Of a DNA stretch of 64,000 nt, positions 23,501-37,200 are shown in pieces. The stretch is from Doris montereyensis. Lineage: Eukaryota; Mollusca; Gastropoda; Nudibranchia; Dorididae. The notes below the pieces were generated by a model, which was not told where the DNA came from, did no database searches, and worked only from the letters and a program-made list of their open reading frames with translations. The DNA lies in assembly GCA_037039925.1 (NCBI GenBank), contig JAXRKP010000552.1:70001-134000 (forward strand). Direction: 5' to 3'. The translations under genes were made by a program, and so were the position numbers. Each line of letters starts with the position of its first letter. The stretch's first letter is position 1.

Positions 23501-26500
23501 CTGACAAGAGCTTAGTAAAATCTAACATCTGAGGAGGATTTGACCAATAACCACCACAAGCATTAAAAGATAGCAGAGACACTTTAATAATTATCATATC
23601 AGGCTCAAAAAGATGTATAACATCAGAGTAATCAACCAATCACAATCAGACTAATCAACCAACTACAATTAGACTAATCAATCAATCACAATATGTAACA
23701 CAGAAAGAGAAGAAGAGGAAAAGGACAGAGAGAGACAGAAACTGTGAGGTGCTTCCAGATTATCATATAACTTAAATTTGTCACATTTCGCATGTAGACA
23801 CAGGTGAATCACTAAAGTAAGGGCAAAAAAACTAGCATAATCGAAACCCAAGCTAAAAAAATTACTTGTGTCTAAACAGAAAAAATAAAAGATTGAAGCA
23901 ACTACTTCATAAAATGTCATTAACTGTCAAAACAGATCAAAAGTTTACAATTAAAACTCTGCTCACCAATCCTCCTGCATTATTAACAAAAAACAATTAA
24001 CAATTATCTTTTGACTGACCTTGACTTTAACCTCTGAAAGAAGTGATTGCGGTCGGGGTCTCCATTGCAATTGACAAAATTTTTCTAAGGCTTGCTTGTG
24101 TTGCAAGACCCCTTGAAAATTCCACAGCCAGTAGCCATTGTCAACCTGGAACAGTGAGAACAAAAATAATAAATAGTAACACCCGTGAGGACAGTTGCCA
24201 AAAAAACACTTCAAAAATAAATTCTTAAATAAATATACAGCTTTGAAATTAACATTTGACAATAGACTTGTTATACATGTGACACTTCATATATGTGTTT
24301 TGTTTCATTGAAATCAACCCCGTTCACCATTGCAGTGATCTCAGGGTGAATCAAAGGAGTACGAGGAAAGATAAGTGAAAGAAGACCTACCAGCAGCGCC
24401 CGCCAACTGCCTGCATTTTATTCGGATTAACATTGTATTTCCAAACAAGAATGGTAATGTAAACACAAGGTAATGGGTCATGACATACGACTCCGTGAAA
24501 ATGCACCTTCACCAAAATGCATGATTTTTGTTACCCCTGGACCGTGCATTGTGGCGGAAACTAATGTAAAATGAAAATAAGTGACATAATACACTCTTGC
24601 GACCTACACTGCATTTAGTATATAGGAGCAAAGGCGCCCACGATGCTCAGGGCACGGTAGAATAGAACCAAAATAAGTGTCGTAGCGACCTACACAGTGT
24701 GCTCAGCATGTGACCGAAGGCACTTGCGATATTTAGTGCATGCTCTGGTTGGTCGGTTTAAAGCATGGATCAACAACGAAGGAAAAATTCAATGCTAAAC
24801 AGAGACAAAGGTGTCAGAAGATATTCTCATCATGAATTTTTTTTCGGACAAGAGGTGTTATTCATCTTCATCATTCACATTTCTTAGTCGTTTTTAAAAA
24901 AGCAGATAACATTAAAAAATAAAAATGAAGAAAACCAAAACTTTAAAAAAAGCATGTTAATTCAAACGTGGTAAAAGGCTAAGACAACACACAGAAAGAC
25001 TGATCACTATGCTGTGTAGTGGTTTGACCACACCTAAAGAGTGATATATTCTGACAACATCAAGAAATAGACCATCCGTGGAGAGAAGAGAAGATACAAA
25101 AGGTGATGTAATAAACACCGCTGGATAGTAAGTAAGTGAAGAGTGAAAACATAAATCATGGAAGGAAACAGAGCAGAAAACTACAACGGAGATAAATCAG
25201 ATAATGTAGATGTGTTGTAGCGACCTACACAGTGTGCTCCGCATGTAAGACCGAAGGCACTTGCGATATTTAGTTCGTGCTTTGGCTGGTCAGGTTAAAG
25301 CATGGATCAACAACGAAGGAAAAATTCAATGCTAAACAGAGACAAAGGTGTCAGAAGATATTCTCATCATTAGTTTTTTCAGACAAGAGGTGTTATTCAT
25401 CTTCATCATTCACATTTCTTAGTCATTTAAAAAAAAGCAGATAACATTAAAAAATAAAAATGAAGAAAACCAAAACTTTAACAAAAGTATGTTAATTCAA
25501 ACGTGGTAAAAGGCTAAGACAACACACAGAAAGACTGACCACTATGCTGTGTAGTGGTTTGACCACACCTAAAGAGTGACATATTCTGACATTAAAAAAA
25601 TAGACCATCCGTGGAGAGAAGAGAAGATACAAAAGGTGATGTAATAAACAACGCTGGATAGTAAGTAAGTAAAGAGTGAAAACATAAAATCATGGAAGAA
25701 AACAGAGCAGAAAACTGCAGTGGAGATAATGTAGCTGTGTCAGAAGATATATTCGTCATCAGTTTCAGACAAGAGGTGTAATTCATCTTCATCATTCACA
25801 TTTCTCAAGCATTTTGAAGAAAGCAGATACCAAACAAAAACATTTTTTTTTAAAAGGAAGAAACAAGCATCCTAACACAAACAAGGTGACAGCTTCAGAT
25901 GACAAGGAATGGACCAGCCGAAACAGTACACAGATTTACACCAATGCAGAGAGAAGAGACAATAAAAAATGTCGGATAGTAAGGAAGTAAGAGTGAAACC
26001 TACATCCACACTGTATTTAGTGATCTGCTGAGAGAGGAGCAGTTACAACTATTACCACTCTTCAACCACCACACAACCAGTTACGAATGCCTTAGACTAA
26101 AATTACAGAAGGAAAGAGAGAATAAAAACCGAACTGCGTAACGGAGATAATGTGGCTGTGTCAGAAGATATGTTCATCATAAGTTTATATCAGACAAGAG
26201 GTGTTATTCATCTTCATCATTCACATTTCTCAGGCATTTTGAAGAAAGCAAATACAAAAGAAAAACAGCAAACGAGGTGATAGCATGAGATGAAAACACA
26301 CAGAAAGACAAGACTGCTATGCTCTCTAGTGAGATAGTATGTAAGTAAGTAGAGGAAAACTTAAGTTATACCAAGATTTACATCCACAATCGGACAATAA
26401 GTATGAAAAAGTTCACGGCAAACTACAAATCATGAATGCAACTTGTGTCTCAACAAAGCGACTAGGTGTACCATTTGTTCATTAAGAAAATCAAAATGAT

Positions 26501-29500
26501 GTTATTTTTACAATTTACTTCCATGTTTCGCGTCTTTTTCTTCTAGAGATCAATATCAGAGATGTGGTTTCATTGGACATTTAGACTGTTCACAGTAAAG
26601 AGGTCATAGCACTGTGAAAGGACAGTTGAAAATAAACAAATGGGCCATTCATTAAATGTCACCCACTGTATTTAGTGATTTGCTGAGACAGAGAAGCAGT
26701 TTGCAACTATTACCACTGTTCAACCCCTACCAAACCAGTTACGAATGCCTTTATGCTAAAATCGTGGAAGGAAAGAGAAAAAATTGTTAAATTGAAATGA
26801 AGCAGACGTGTCAGAAGATATTTTCGTCATTTGTTGTTTTTTCAGACAAGAGGTGTTATTTATCTTCATCATTCACGTGTTCTGCAATTCTTCTCAAGAA
26901 AGGAGAAAACTCAGACTTAGTACAAACCAGCAAAACCTGCCATATCCCCATCCCAGAAGTCAAAACAAATTTATGAACGTACCTTGTGTCCCCACCAGCT
27001 GACAGCAGAGACAACATATCTACCAGTAGGATCCCACTCCACATCAGTAGCCATAAAATGCTCTGTCTGGGTCATCACCGTCATATCTTGGGTGTCCACA
27101 AACTCAAGAACTCCATTCATACTGCAAAGTGATAAAAAATAGAATCAAGGCATAAGATGAGCTATTTCACAAGACCTTAAGACTTGTACTTATGATGTAA
27201 TACAATGAGCATCAGAAAAAACAGTGTGCATCACAACGATTCAGCCGAAAGATGGTGAATGTGTTTTGATCATCATGAACTCATAAATTAAAGTTAATAA
27301 GATGTCAAATTCAAATAAACTATAAAAAAATCGTCCAGAGGGAAATTTCAGTGGTTTGACAGCATTCAATAGTTAAAATCAATTAAGCAATCAATAACAT
27401 TTATATTTGGAGACCCTTTCTATTACTTTGCCTTTGATGGCTAATTGAAACAGTCAGTGTGTATTTATTCTTTCTGAAATCAACAACCTTTTCTTTAGAC
27501 TTGTAGACATTTAATCGTAGGTGATATTGTTACACAACTTAAATATATCTTTCACTTCAATGAAGGTTTTCATTTTCATATGAAATCATCCCTTGCAGAG
27601 CTGTGCTGTCTGCAAATATTAATTATTGGTATTGATGTTTCGGAGCTTCTACAATAATCTGTATAGATAATAAAAAAGAACAGGGGACAGCACACAACCC
27701 TGAGAAGCGCAAGTATTAGTTATTATATTAGATTTTTCTCTCTTCAATTCCACAAATTGCTGTCTGTATGTTAGGAAGTCTAATAACCATGAAAATATAT
27801 GTTTACCACCGATGTTAATAGTTTCCAAATGAGAAGGTAAGGTTGTATGCTGTTGAAAGCAGATGAAGTCTACAGTATGTTCTTGTCTGGTCAAGATATT
27901 GGTAGATGTCATTGGTGAATACAAGGAAGGCACCATCTATACTTCATTACAATTGATGGGCAAATTGATATGGGTCTGACAGGTGTTATGTGCCGGTTTA
28001 GCGTAGTCAGAACTAGTCTTGCAAAGCACGTCATTGCTATTGAAGTCAAGGCTATTGGACAAATTATGATATGATACGATGACTTTGAGCATCAGAAAAA
28101 CAGTGTGCATCACAACCATTCAGCCGAAAGATGGTGAAGGTGTTTGATCATCATGAACTCAGAACTAAATGTGAAGATGTTTAATTTAAATAATTTTCCC
28201 AGAGAATTTCCCTTAGGTCGACAGCATGGGGCCGATCTAAGGCAATATTCATAATAGATCCTCAAATAAGTCTGTTTTAGACAGCGTTTATTGTGACAAT
28301 TAAAATGAGTACCAACTTGCCATACTTTCGATAATATTTCTAGCTCTTATTGTATAATAGCTGTGTTGAAAGCTGTTCTAAAAATTTGTATAAATTCAAA
28401 GAATCGATACTGAGCTTCTTTTTTATATATCATTATGACGGGAATGAACTGCTCTATCCATTAGTATGATAAACTAAATTTGTCCCATTTTCGACAAAAA
28501 ATGGCACTCCCCCTCCCCCCCAAGAGGTAAAATCAATTAATTAATCAACAAAATTATTTATAATATAACTATAATGTGCATATCTACAAATCAGAGCCTA
28601 CAGCATGACTTTGACTGTTCAACATGTTATTTGTGAATATAAGGAAAGCATCATCTACACTTCACTTCGATTGGTACTCAAATTGATATGGGTCTGACAG
28701 GTCTTATGTGCAGGTTTATTTTTGTGAGGACTAGTCTTGCAAAGCACGTCATTGCTATTGAAGTGAAGGCTATTGGTCAAGTATGATATTTATGATATGA
28801 TACAATGACTCTGAGCATCAGAAAAAACTGTGTGCATCACAACTATTCAGCCGAAAGATGGTGAATGTGTTTTGATCATCATAAACTCAGAACTAAATGT
28901 TAATAAGATGTCAAGTTGAAATTAACTTTATTCGTCTCCAGGGAAATTTTCCTTGCATTGACAGCACTCAAGAGTCAAAATCAATTATCTCAACAAAATT
29001 ACAATATAACTTTAAAATAATTTAATATTACATGTATACACAAACACTCGCACACAAAAATTGATATTGATAAGATGTCTGAACTCCATATTTCCTGTTC
29101 AGTCAATAACTGCTAGCTTAATGTCACCATATTATCCCGAGCACCACCCCAATATGCAAAAAGAATGGAAATCTGAGTGATGCTATTGTCACAATCCTTA
29201 TTAAAAAAGACCAGCACACATTAAAAACGAATATTCAGTCTCTATAAAGTTGTCCAATATACAAACATGGCCACCATTTTAAATAATTAAGGCGCTCAGA
29301 ATTTTATTTATTCATAAAACAAATTATAAATGCAACAATTCTGTGCTGCTGTTTGTTCCAGTGAAATTTCCCCTGCCCACCACAAGATGGAAAAAAGTAA
29401 GACCCACCAGCCGCCCACATGCTTAAATCAGCATGAAATCGTGAAACAGCAAAAACAATATTCAATCCACAAAGACAAATGAGAACGGACTACAGCGAGT

Positions 29501-32500
29501 GTCAGCCCATAAATATTGAAATTGCATCAATGTGTCATCAGCCGAAAGATGGTGATATGAAACATCATTCACTCGATACGATTTGATATCTAGACATCCT
29601 TCATGAACATTATCAGCAATTCAGTATTAACAAAAAACAAAACCAGACTGACAAAGAAAGGAACCCATATTCACTTCTTCCATTAAAAAATAGTGTAATG
29701 AGCATAAGAACACCGCTGTGTATCTTCAAGTACAACTGAAAAACAATGAAATTACAATGGTCTACTAGGTGTACACCAATACATACCTTCTCAATCCTGC
29801 TAGGACAATAAACTGACCATTCGGACTCCAAAACAAATGGTTGGCAGATCTCTTCTCCAGTGTCTCTATAATTACACGAATAAATAAAAAATATTAAGAA
29901 GAAAAAAAACGCCACATAAAAGAAAGAATAGAGATAAAACAAGCCAAGTTTAAAAGCAACGAGTGATAGATTTTGCTTTCAATGTCCAGTTCTTGCTCAA
30001 AGTGGTTGAAAAAACTAGAATTAAATCAATTAGAACTCATGAATGGTGTTGCTATTGCAGTCTATATTTTTGCTTACTCACACATGCAGTGTTTTAAAAA
30101 TGTTGAGGACTAGAAATGTGTCCCAAACACATCAATTGTCTACATTTTCGTTACCATCCACACTGTGTAGTCTTAACAAAAAAATCTACATCAACTATAT
30201 TTATGATGACGTATAAAGTGCCAGATTTTGGCTTGAAAACTAAGCAAAACACCTTCAAGATTTATTGTTTTCCCAGTCTTGTATAATAATATTGACTCCT
30301 GTGCTTCTTTTTCCAATATGATTTTTTTTTAAAACAATTCTTTTCCCCCATCACAGACACAGATTAAAACAAATAAGAACAGACAGAGTCGAGTGTCAGC
30401 ACATATAAATTGAAACTGCATCAATGTATAATCAGCCGAAAGATGGTGATATGAAACATCATTCACTCGCTTAACTTTAGAACATTTTGATCACAATAAC
30501 AACTGTAGATTAGTTAGTTAAAAAACATACTCAGGAATTCAACTTTTCCTTTGGGTTGAATGTTGTAAAATGTTACACCAATCCTTGGGGCTTCTCCATG
30601 AATGTAAGCAAATTTGTTACCCACTGGTTCCCATGCAAAGGCCAAGACTGACTCTGTGGTAAGAGAAGACAATGACCAACGTGAGTTTCCATTCAAAATG
30701 AAAGCAGTAAGGGACATAACCATGCTTACAAAGAAATACGTCTTAAAACATAAAGCTTAACAAAGAACATAATTACTAATGAGAAGAGTTTTGATTTTTT
30801 TTAACCCGGAAGAAAAAGATTGAAATACATCCACACCAAATTACATAATCAAATAAAAAAAATACTTTTTGACATAACGAAACAAATGTAACATGAATTG
30901 ATTTTAAACAACTAAATTTCAATAGTCTCACCTTTGACCTCTACTTTATCAACCGGAATCTGTTTTCTCTAATGCGAAACAGTTCAAAATTGAAGTAAAT
31001 ACCCTGTTGAAAAAGAAATACAAAAATAAAGGGAAAATAAAAAAATTGTGTTAAAGGGAGTGGTTTTCATCCATTTATTACAACTTTCCGTCAAACATTA
31101 ATTAAAGGAAAGAAGAAGGACCTACCGCAGGACAAGTTGCAGAACAGCTCACCATAGTTTAATTTCAAAGACAGGCGGTAAACAACAAATTTATTTTACT
31201 ATACAAATTAAACTGAAATTTCCACAAACACAATTTTTTTTTTTAAATTTGTTTCAGTGAATAATACCCCATCCATGACACGGTGAGCGTTACATTGCGG
31301 TGATCTCAGGGGTAAATAAAGAGGAAACAGCAAGATGAAAGAACCCATCGACCGCCCGCAGGTGAATTAAGAGGAAACAGCAAGATAACAGATCAAACAA
31401 AAGATAAAAGTATGACCTACCCATAGAACCCGCTTTCCGCCAAACAAAAGAAAGCATACATTCAAAGAAGAGGAGGTAAAGACGTACAAAAATGCAAGCA
31501 AGGAAAGAAAACAATCACAACAACAGCCTCCATTACTTACACTGTATTTTGTCTGGGTATTATCATCAGTCTTCTTTTTATATCTGTCAACCTTGACGCA
31601 CAAATAATCACCACACTTCTGCCAATGCATCTTACAGTCTGCTACATTGAACAAATTTCGCACACATAATTCTTTTCGACTGGGGATCTCAATCAACATG
31701 ACACGAGCAGGAGTGTTGAGTTGCTCAGGAACCCAATAGGCAATCATGTTGTCCGTCGGTGACCAGGAAAAATCCCTATGGAAATATGCAGAAGGAATGT
31801 TAAAATGCGATACTAAATTCAAAACTTGTAAGATACGAAGATGAAAAGAGAAAACAAGCACATTAAATAATGAATTCTAAAATAAGCCTCAGTAGTATCT
31901 AAATATGAAAAGGGTTTACAGCAACATTTTTAATGCTACACAGATGATATAATAGTAACTCCTTGATTTCACAATATCTATATAACTATATATATATAAG
32001 CAATTTTTATACATACTATTTTGGTATTTTCATTACTCAATATCTGTAATTTTCAAACACATGTCAATTCATGAGATTTCCCATATAAAAAAATTAGAGG
32101 AAAGATATTTCATGTTTAAAATCATATTTTCATGCAAACTTTTAACATAAAAGAATATTCTACAAGGCAACGTAACAATATTTACCTCACTGCATCCACT
32201 TTTAAACTCTTTTTATCCAATAAACCAAATGACTGGATAAGAGAAAAAGAAGAGAGAAAATTAATATTCCACTCAAAAAGGAAAAATGGTACCTACATAT
32301 AAAATCTGTATAACAAATAAACCGAGTCCTAAAACATGTTTTTTTCTGAATGCCATCATTCCACATTGTATGAACAAATCTGTGTGAAAGTCACTTTGGG
32401 AGTTCCAAGTATGTTGTGGTCAAGGCAAATAAAAGGAGAGAGTGGAAGATGATACTGCGTAACAATTACACCAGTTAAGACATTTACAACAACTGCAGAT

Positions 32501-34179
32501 CTCGATGTGATTTTCTAAACAAAATATGTGCATAACAATCAGGATATTTTTAGATGGTGAGCATGCAATGTCGAATCATCACAGCACACAGGGTTTCTCC
32601 CGGCAGGCACAAACATTTGGTGCCATTTCTTTTAGGCATTTAGAAAAACACACAACAACATCACTACTCAGAACAAGGACTAAGAAACAAAAACGTACCG
32701 GGGTCTCGTATATACTAATAGCGTCTTCCCCAATCCTGGCAAAGAAATTGCCGTCAAAGCTCCATCTGAAAGAGAAAAGTGAATAATTCTGAATAAGGGG
32801 CTGATAAACCTGAAATGTTTTACACCAATATAAGTTACAGAATGAAAAATATACGAAATTACATGTTTGTATGGTTTGAAAAGGAAAAGGCTGTAATATT
32901 TATCAACCTAAATACACTGCTTTGAACTTCTGTTTCAAAATATCTTTATCTCTTGATTCTACCAACCAGTGTGTGTAATAAGTTATCATTCAAGTCAAAA
33001 TAAATGGATCATGGTACTAAACAAAGATGAATTTATAGTCTGCATCCTCACCAGAGTGACGGCTCACCCAATATACATCATTCATGCCCCAGCAAGCTAA
33101 TTCCTCCAAAATCCTGAACTCCCAGGGAACTTACAGTGCAGCCACCTGTTAAGTATTTCGTATCAACAGTTTGCCAAGAGCTTTCTCTACCTATAGCTGA
33201 ATACTTATTCACACCTGAGTCCAGTGAAAAAAGGTGAAGTCCCTTCCCTAAGAGTACAATGTTGGGGGGGGGGGGGGGACGACGACACCACACACCACAC
33301 CCCTGAGCCCAGCCATTGGTGTTGTACCAGAGTCATTGTGATTACAAACTCAAACTGTCAAACTCTCTTGCTCCGCTACTACTGACTTCTTTGTAATATC
33401 TTAGTGTTTCTTACAGCAAAACAAATAGATAACTTAGCTAAGCATGCAAAAGAAAATGATATCTGTTTCCATTTGACGTGAACACATGATTGATACAATA
33501 CTACAGGGATGCCCTCAAGATGAAAAGTACTGAACGTTTTCACATACTATACAATAGACAAATCCAGTCTCATTTTTCGGAAGAAGTCAGAAAAATATCC
33601 TCCATCAGCGACCTTTTCTTGAAGCCATTCTTTGAATTATTTTTCACTCCTTTATCAAAAGTTTACACATTACCGTCGCCCCGTTCAACAAAATCCTCCT
33701 TGCGGAACTTCATGCTTGAATCTCGAGATCTATTCTAGATATATCTAGATCTAAATTCCAAATATAAGCACTTTAGAATAAATAATACGAGTCCAGATCT
33801 AGTTAGTCCAAACAGTCAAATCACAAATCAAACAAGATATCTAGGGAGTGTTTAATGAACAATGGCGAAATATGACAATAAGTGACAACTCCACTAATAA
33901 AGACAGAACAAACAAAGTGACGTTTCGGGTATAACCCTGCGTCAGACAACAAACGAGCAATATCTAAAATCTAGATCTAAGTACTACCTCAAGCATCACG
34001 CAATGTGATGTCAGAAGAAAAACAGAAAGGAGGAAGAAAAGAAAAAGACAGTGATGATAAGAAACGTAGTTGAGGGGATGTGAAGAATGAGCGAGAATGG
34101 GAGGTTCAGATCTAGAATGAAATAAAAATATTAAAATAAGTAAGTAATAAAAGGTGAGAAGGAAATAGAGAGGAGAGAA

Positions 34180-34234
<55 letters not shown>

Positions 34235-37200
34235 AAAGGATGAAAAAAAGGCAGGGAAGAAAGAAAGGGAGAGAGAGAGGTGTGAGTATGGGAAAGAAGA
34301 ACGATAAAATAGGATAACTATAAGACTAGATCTATATCTCACTGGGTCTAGAAAGAAGAAATGATAGAGAATGAATGAAAGGAAGTATCAACCAAGACAA
34401 AAATTTACACCGAAGGTGTGACATGTATACAAATTACGCGTATTGTCATATTTCGCCTTTGACTTCACCCCACTGTGGCTCCTTCGTATTAATGAACAAT
34501 GAAAATTCGAACCAGTGATGGGCGGAAGAGAACAGGAAAAGCATGAATGTCCGGTCAAATAGTTTTTATAGGCTCGGGAACCGGACAGATCGGTGACAGG
34601 TATAAAATAATCGCCCGGGATAAAAGTTCCGATAATTTTTTAATTATTTTCGGGCGGAAATAAATCGAGATGCGGAGAATTTAGAAACATACGGAGAATT
34701 TCGAAATGTACGGATTTCCATATAAATACGGAAAAGGGCATCCCTGGATACTAAGACTGTTAGTGAAATACTTGATCAAATCAACTTACTTGAATATAGG
34801 CCATGTACTCCGACTTTCACAATGAAATCCTCTCTTCTTAGTGCCTGAACGTATATCCCAGATTATGATGGCTTGGGGGTCTTCATGGCTGTCTTGTAGA
34901 GGACTGAAAGTCACTAGGTATCTGAAAGTAATGAACGTGTGTATAAGTCACAAAAGAAATCTACAAGTAACAGTATTACCGTAACAGGCAAAACTGACAC
35001 AATCTTTTCTTTCAAACAATATTTATTTAATCTATACATGCCTGTAAACAACCAATTCAAAAATTGTCAGAAAATTGGCGCATACACAAACGGATATTGT
35101 ATTTTTATGCCATGCACAGTATTTACATGTAATATGGAGGGAGTATAAAATCTATGTGTGCGTGTTCTAATTCTAATAGAGGAAAAATATTTTTAAAGAC
35201 TGAATTTACCAAACTAGCTTAGATCTGCTGGATCTAGATCTAAATGAAATTTTATTCCCGCAAGTGGACTGAAGTTGATGCATAATTCAAGCAGTCTTTA
35301 CAGTATAAAAACAATAACATGTACCTAGCTCTGGAATCTTCCTTAGGTACTAAAACTGAGATAAGAAGTCCCTATTTCTGTCTTTCTCTTTTAACCTTCA
35401 ACACTTAAATTTATTTCTGACAGTTCCTTTAAATTCAAGAAGATTGCTGGCAAGTAAGTGTGTGACACTGACTACTGGCAGTAGTGATGGGCACATCAGA
35501 TCTCTTGATCTAGAGTTTACACGATTGGCAATTACAAGATCTGTCAGTACATTGAGGTACAATTAGAATCGAGCTTTCAACTGCCATGATCCACAAAACA
35601 AAAATCATTCAGATCTAGATTAAACATGATCCTTCATTGACTTCATTGAAAGAATTATTCCATGAATGAGAATGAAACGCTGTTTTTTGAGTTACTTTTA
35701 CAACTTCAAACTAGGCCTGCCTGACCTAAATCCAGAGAAGATCGTCATACTCGTCGAACATGTTCCTTTCCGTGGCAAAATTAATTTCTTCCGACTAACA
35801 TTTTGGCGACAACAAAGAATTATAGTAGTCGGAAAAATAAAGCCAGAACATTATGTGTTTGAAGATATCTCATAGAGCAGTTGCCTGAGCGATGAGCATG
35901 TGTTCAGTATCACGAGAGAGTTTGCGCCGCGAGTACGAATCATGAGGTATAAGGCAATGCCAGAGAAAGACAGCGGGGCAGTGTGTGACACGCAGATAGA
36001 TCTATTTTTATCTCGCTTCGTGGGCAGTAAGAAATAACGGAATCCGCCAATAGTCCGAAGATTTACAGGTATGTCTAGCTCTATTTATATGCCATATCAA
36101 AGAAGCAACACCCACAAACACTTTGTTTCATTGAAATTTTCCGTCAACCACAAGTGATCTCAGGTTGAACAAAGAAGAAACATAAAAGATAAGAGAAAGA
36201 CGAAAGGAACAGTAGGACCTACCAGCAGCACCCTCAACCGCCCATGCAGTTTGTAAGATGAACTTGAAGAAAGCATTTCAATGCGATACCTTGTGGGATA
36301 ACTCTAATTACTTACCATAGGAGGACAAATCAATAACAGAAAAAAATTAAATAAAAATCAATTCTTACAATATCACTTACTTTTCACAGGGAGAAAAATC
36401 AATCAGCTGGACACCAAGATGACTGAAGCGCATTATTTGTGAAAATTCTGGCCCTCCCCAAAGGGCAATTCCCTTTTGATGAAATGTAGCAAGATAATTA
36501 CCCTGGGGTGACCACCTTACATATGTCTCTGTCCATCTCTGCAGACACAAAAGGATATCACATTTTGATGAATATTTGTACATAATATACATATAAATGA
36601 ATTTCTGGAACAAAATACAGTAGAGGAAAAAAAAAAAAAAAGATTTCATAGCTAACAAAGAACAAAACAAAACTTACAGCTCTTTCTTCAACATTTGTTG
36701 GTTCCGAACTATTAAGAAAAATTGCAGTTTTGTCTCCCTCAGCATAGATGACGCTAAATTGGTCATAGCAATCCTTGTTCAGTAGCCAGCTACGAAGATT
36801 TCCCTGTGAATCAATTGGCAAAACACAAACATGTAATGTGCTGATATAAAGAAGATTGTATTCAGATAAAAATGAAACTTACATTTAGAGCCTGAACAAT
36901 GAAAATGAAACAATCAAATAAACAGGTTGAGCATGTCGATTGGTATCAATCACTTTATTCTTGTGCAAGAGGATCTTTTTAACCATTATTTTTAATGACA
37001 ATGCAGGCAAGCACAAATGCCACAGCAATGCTGTATAGCATATGTACCAAGCATGATGGACAGGACAAAGAAAATTATCTTTAGATAAAATAAAACCAAG
37101 CACATTTGTACTGACCAGATCTTGATATGGTCTTGGATCTGGTGGTGCCCACTCATCCGGGATAGTCATATACCTAAGATCAAATAGAGCAGAAAACTAC

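Larger units (their letters stand above)
24682..26880. repeat. tandemly duplicated intron units, each with a family-2 snoRNA candidate
   Basis: A unit of about 535 bp (GTAGCGACCTACACAGTGTG at 24682 and 25217) is followed by shorter, more diverged units. Each contains GTGTCAGAAGATAT and ACAAGAGGTGTTATTC. A companion segment (CACTGTATTTAGTGAT, CAACTATTACCACT) appears at about 26003 and 26660. The whole array lies inside intron 14 of EIF3B. Confidence 0.85.
27915..28990. repeat. duplicated intron units of about 720 bp carrying family-1 snoRNAs
   Basis: AGTCTTGCAAAGCACGTCAT followed by the snoRNA and then a shared flank with GACAGCA occurs at about 28010-28230 and 28730-28970. Part of the downstream flank is also shared with 27204-27390. 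Indicates successive duplication of a snoRNA together with intron sequence. Confidence 0.75.

Noticed and set aside
27240..27262. 28S rRNA-like CCGAAAGATGGTGAA on the plus strand as an inserted rDNA fragment
   Set aside because: Similarity is limited to about 15 bases, recurs five times, and always lies between C and D boxes on the other strand, which fits a snoRNA guide.
32530..32585. C/D-like sequence on the minus strand (GTGATGA, TCACCATCT, CTGA) in EIF3B intron 7
   Set aside because: Too short, no D'/C' pair and only an offset terminal pairing; probably chance.
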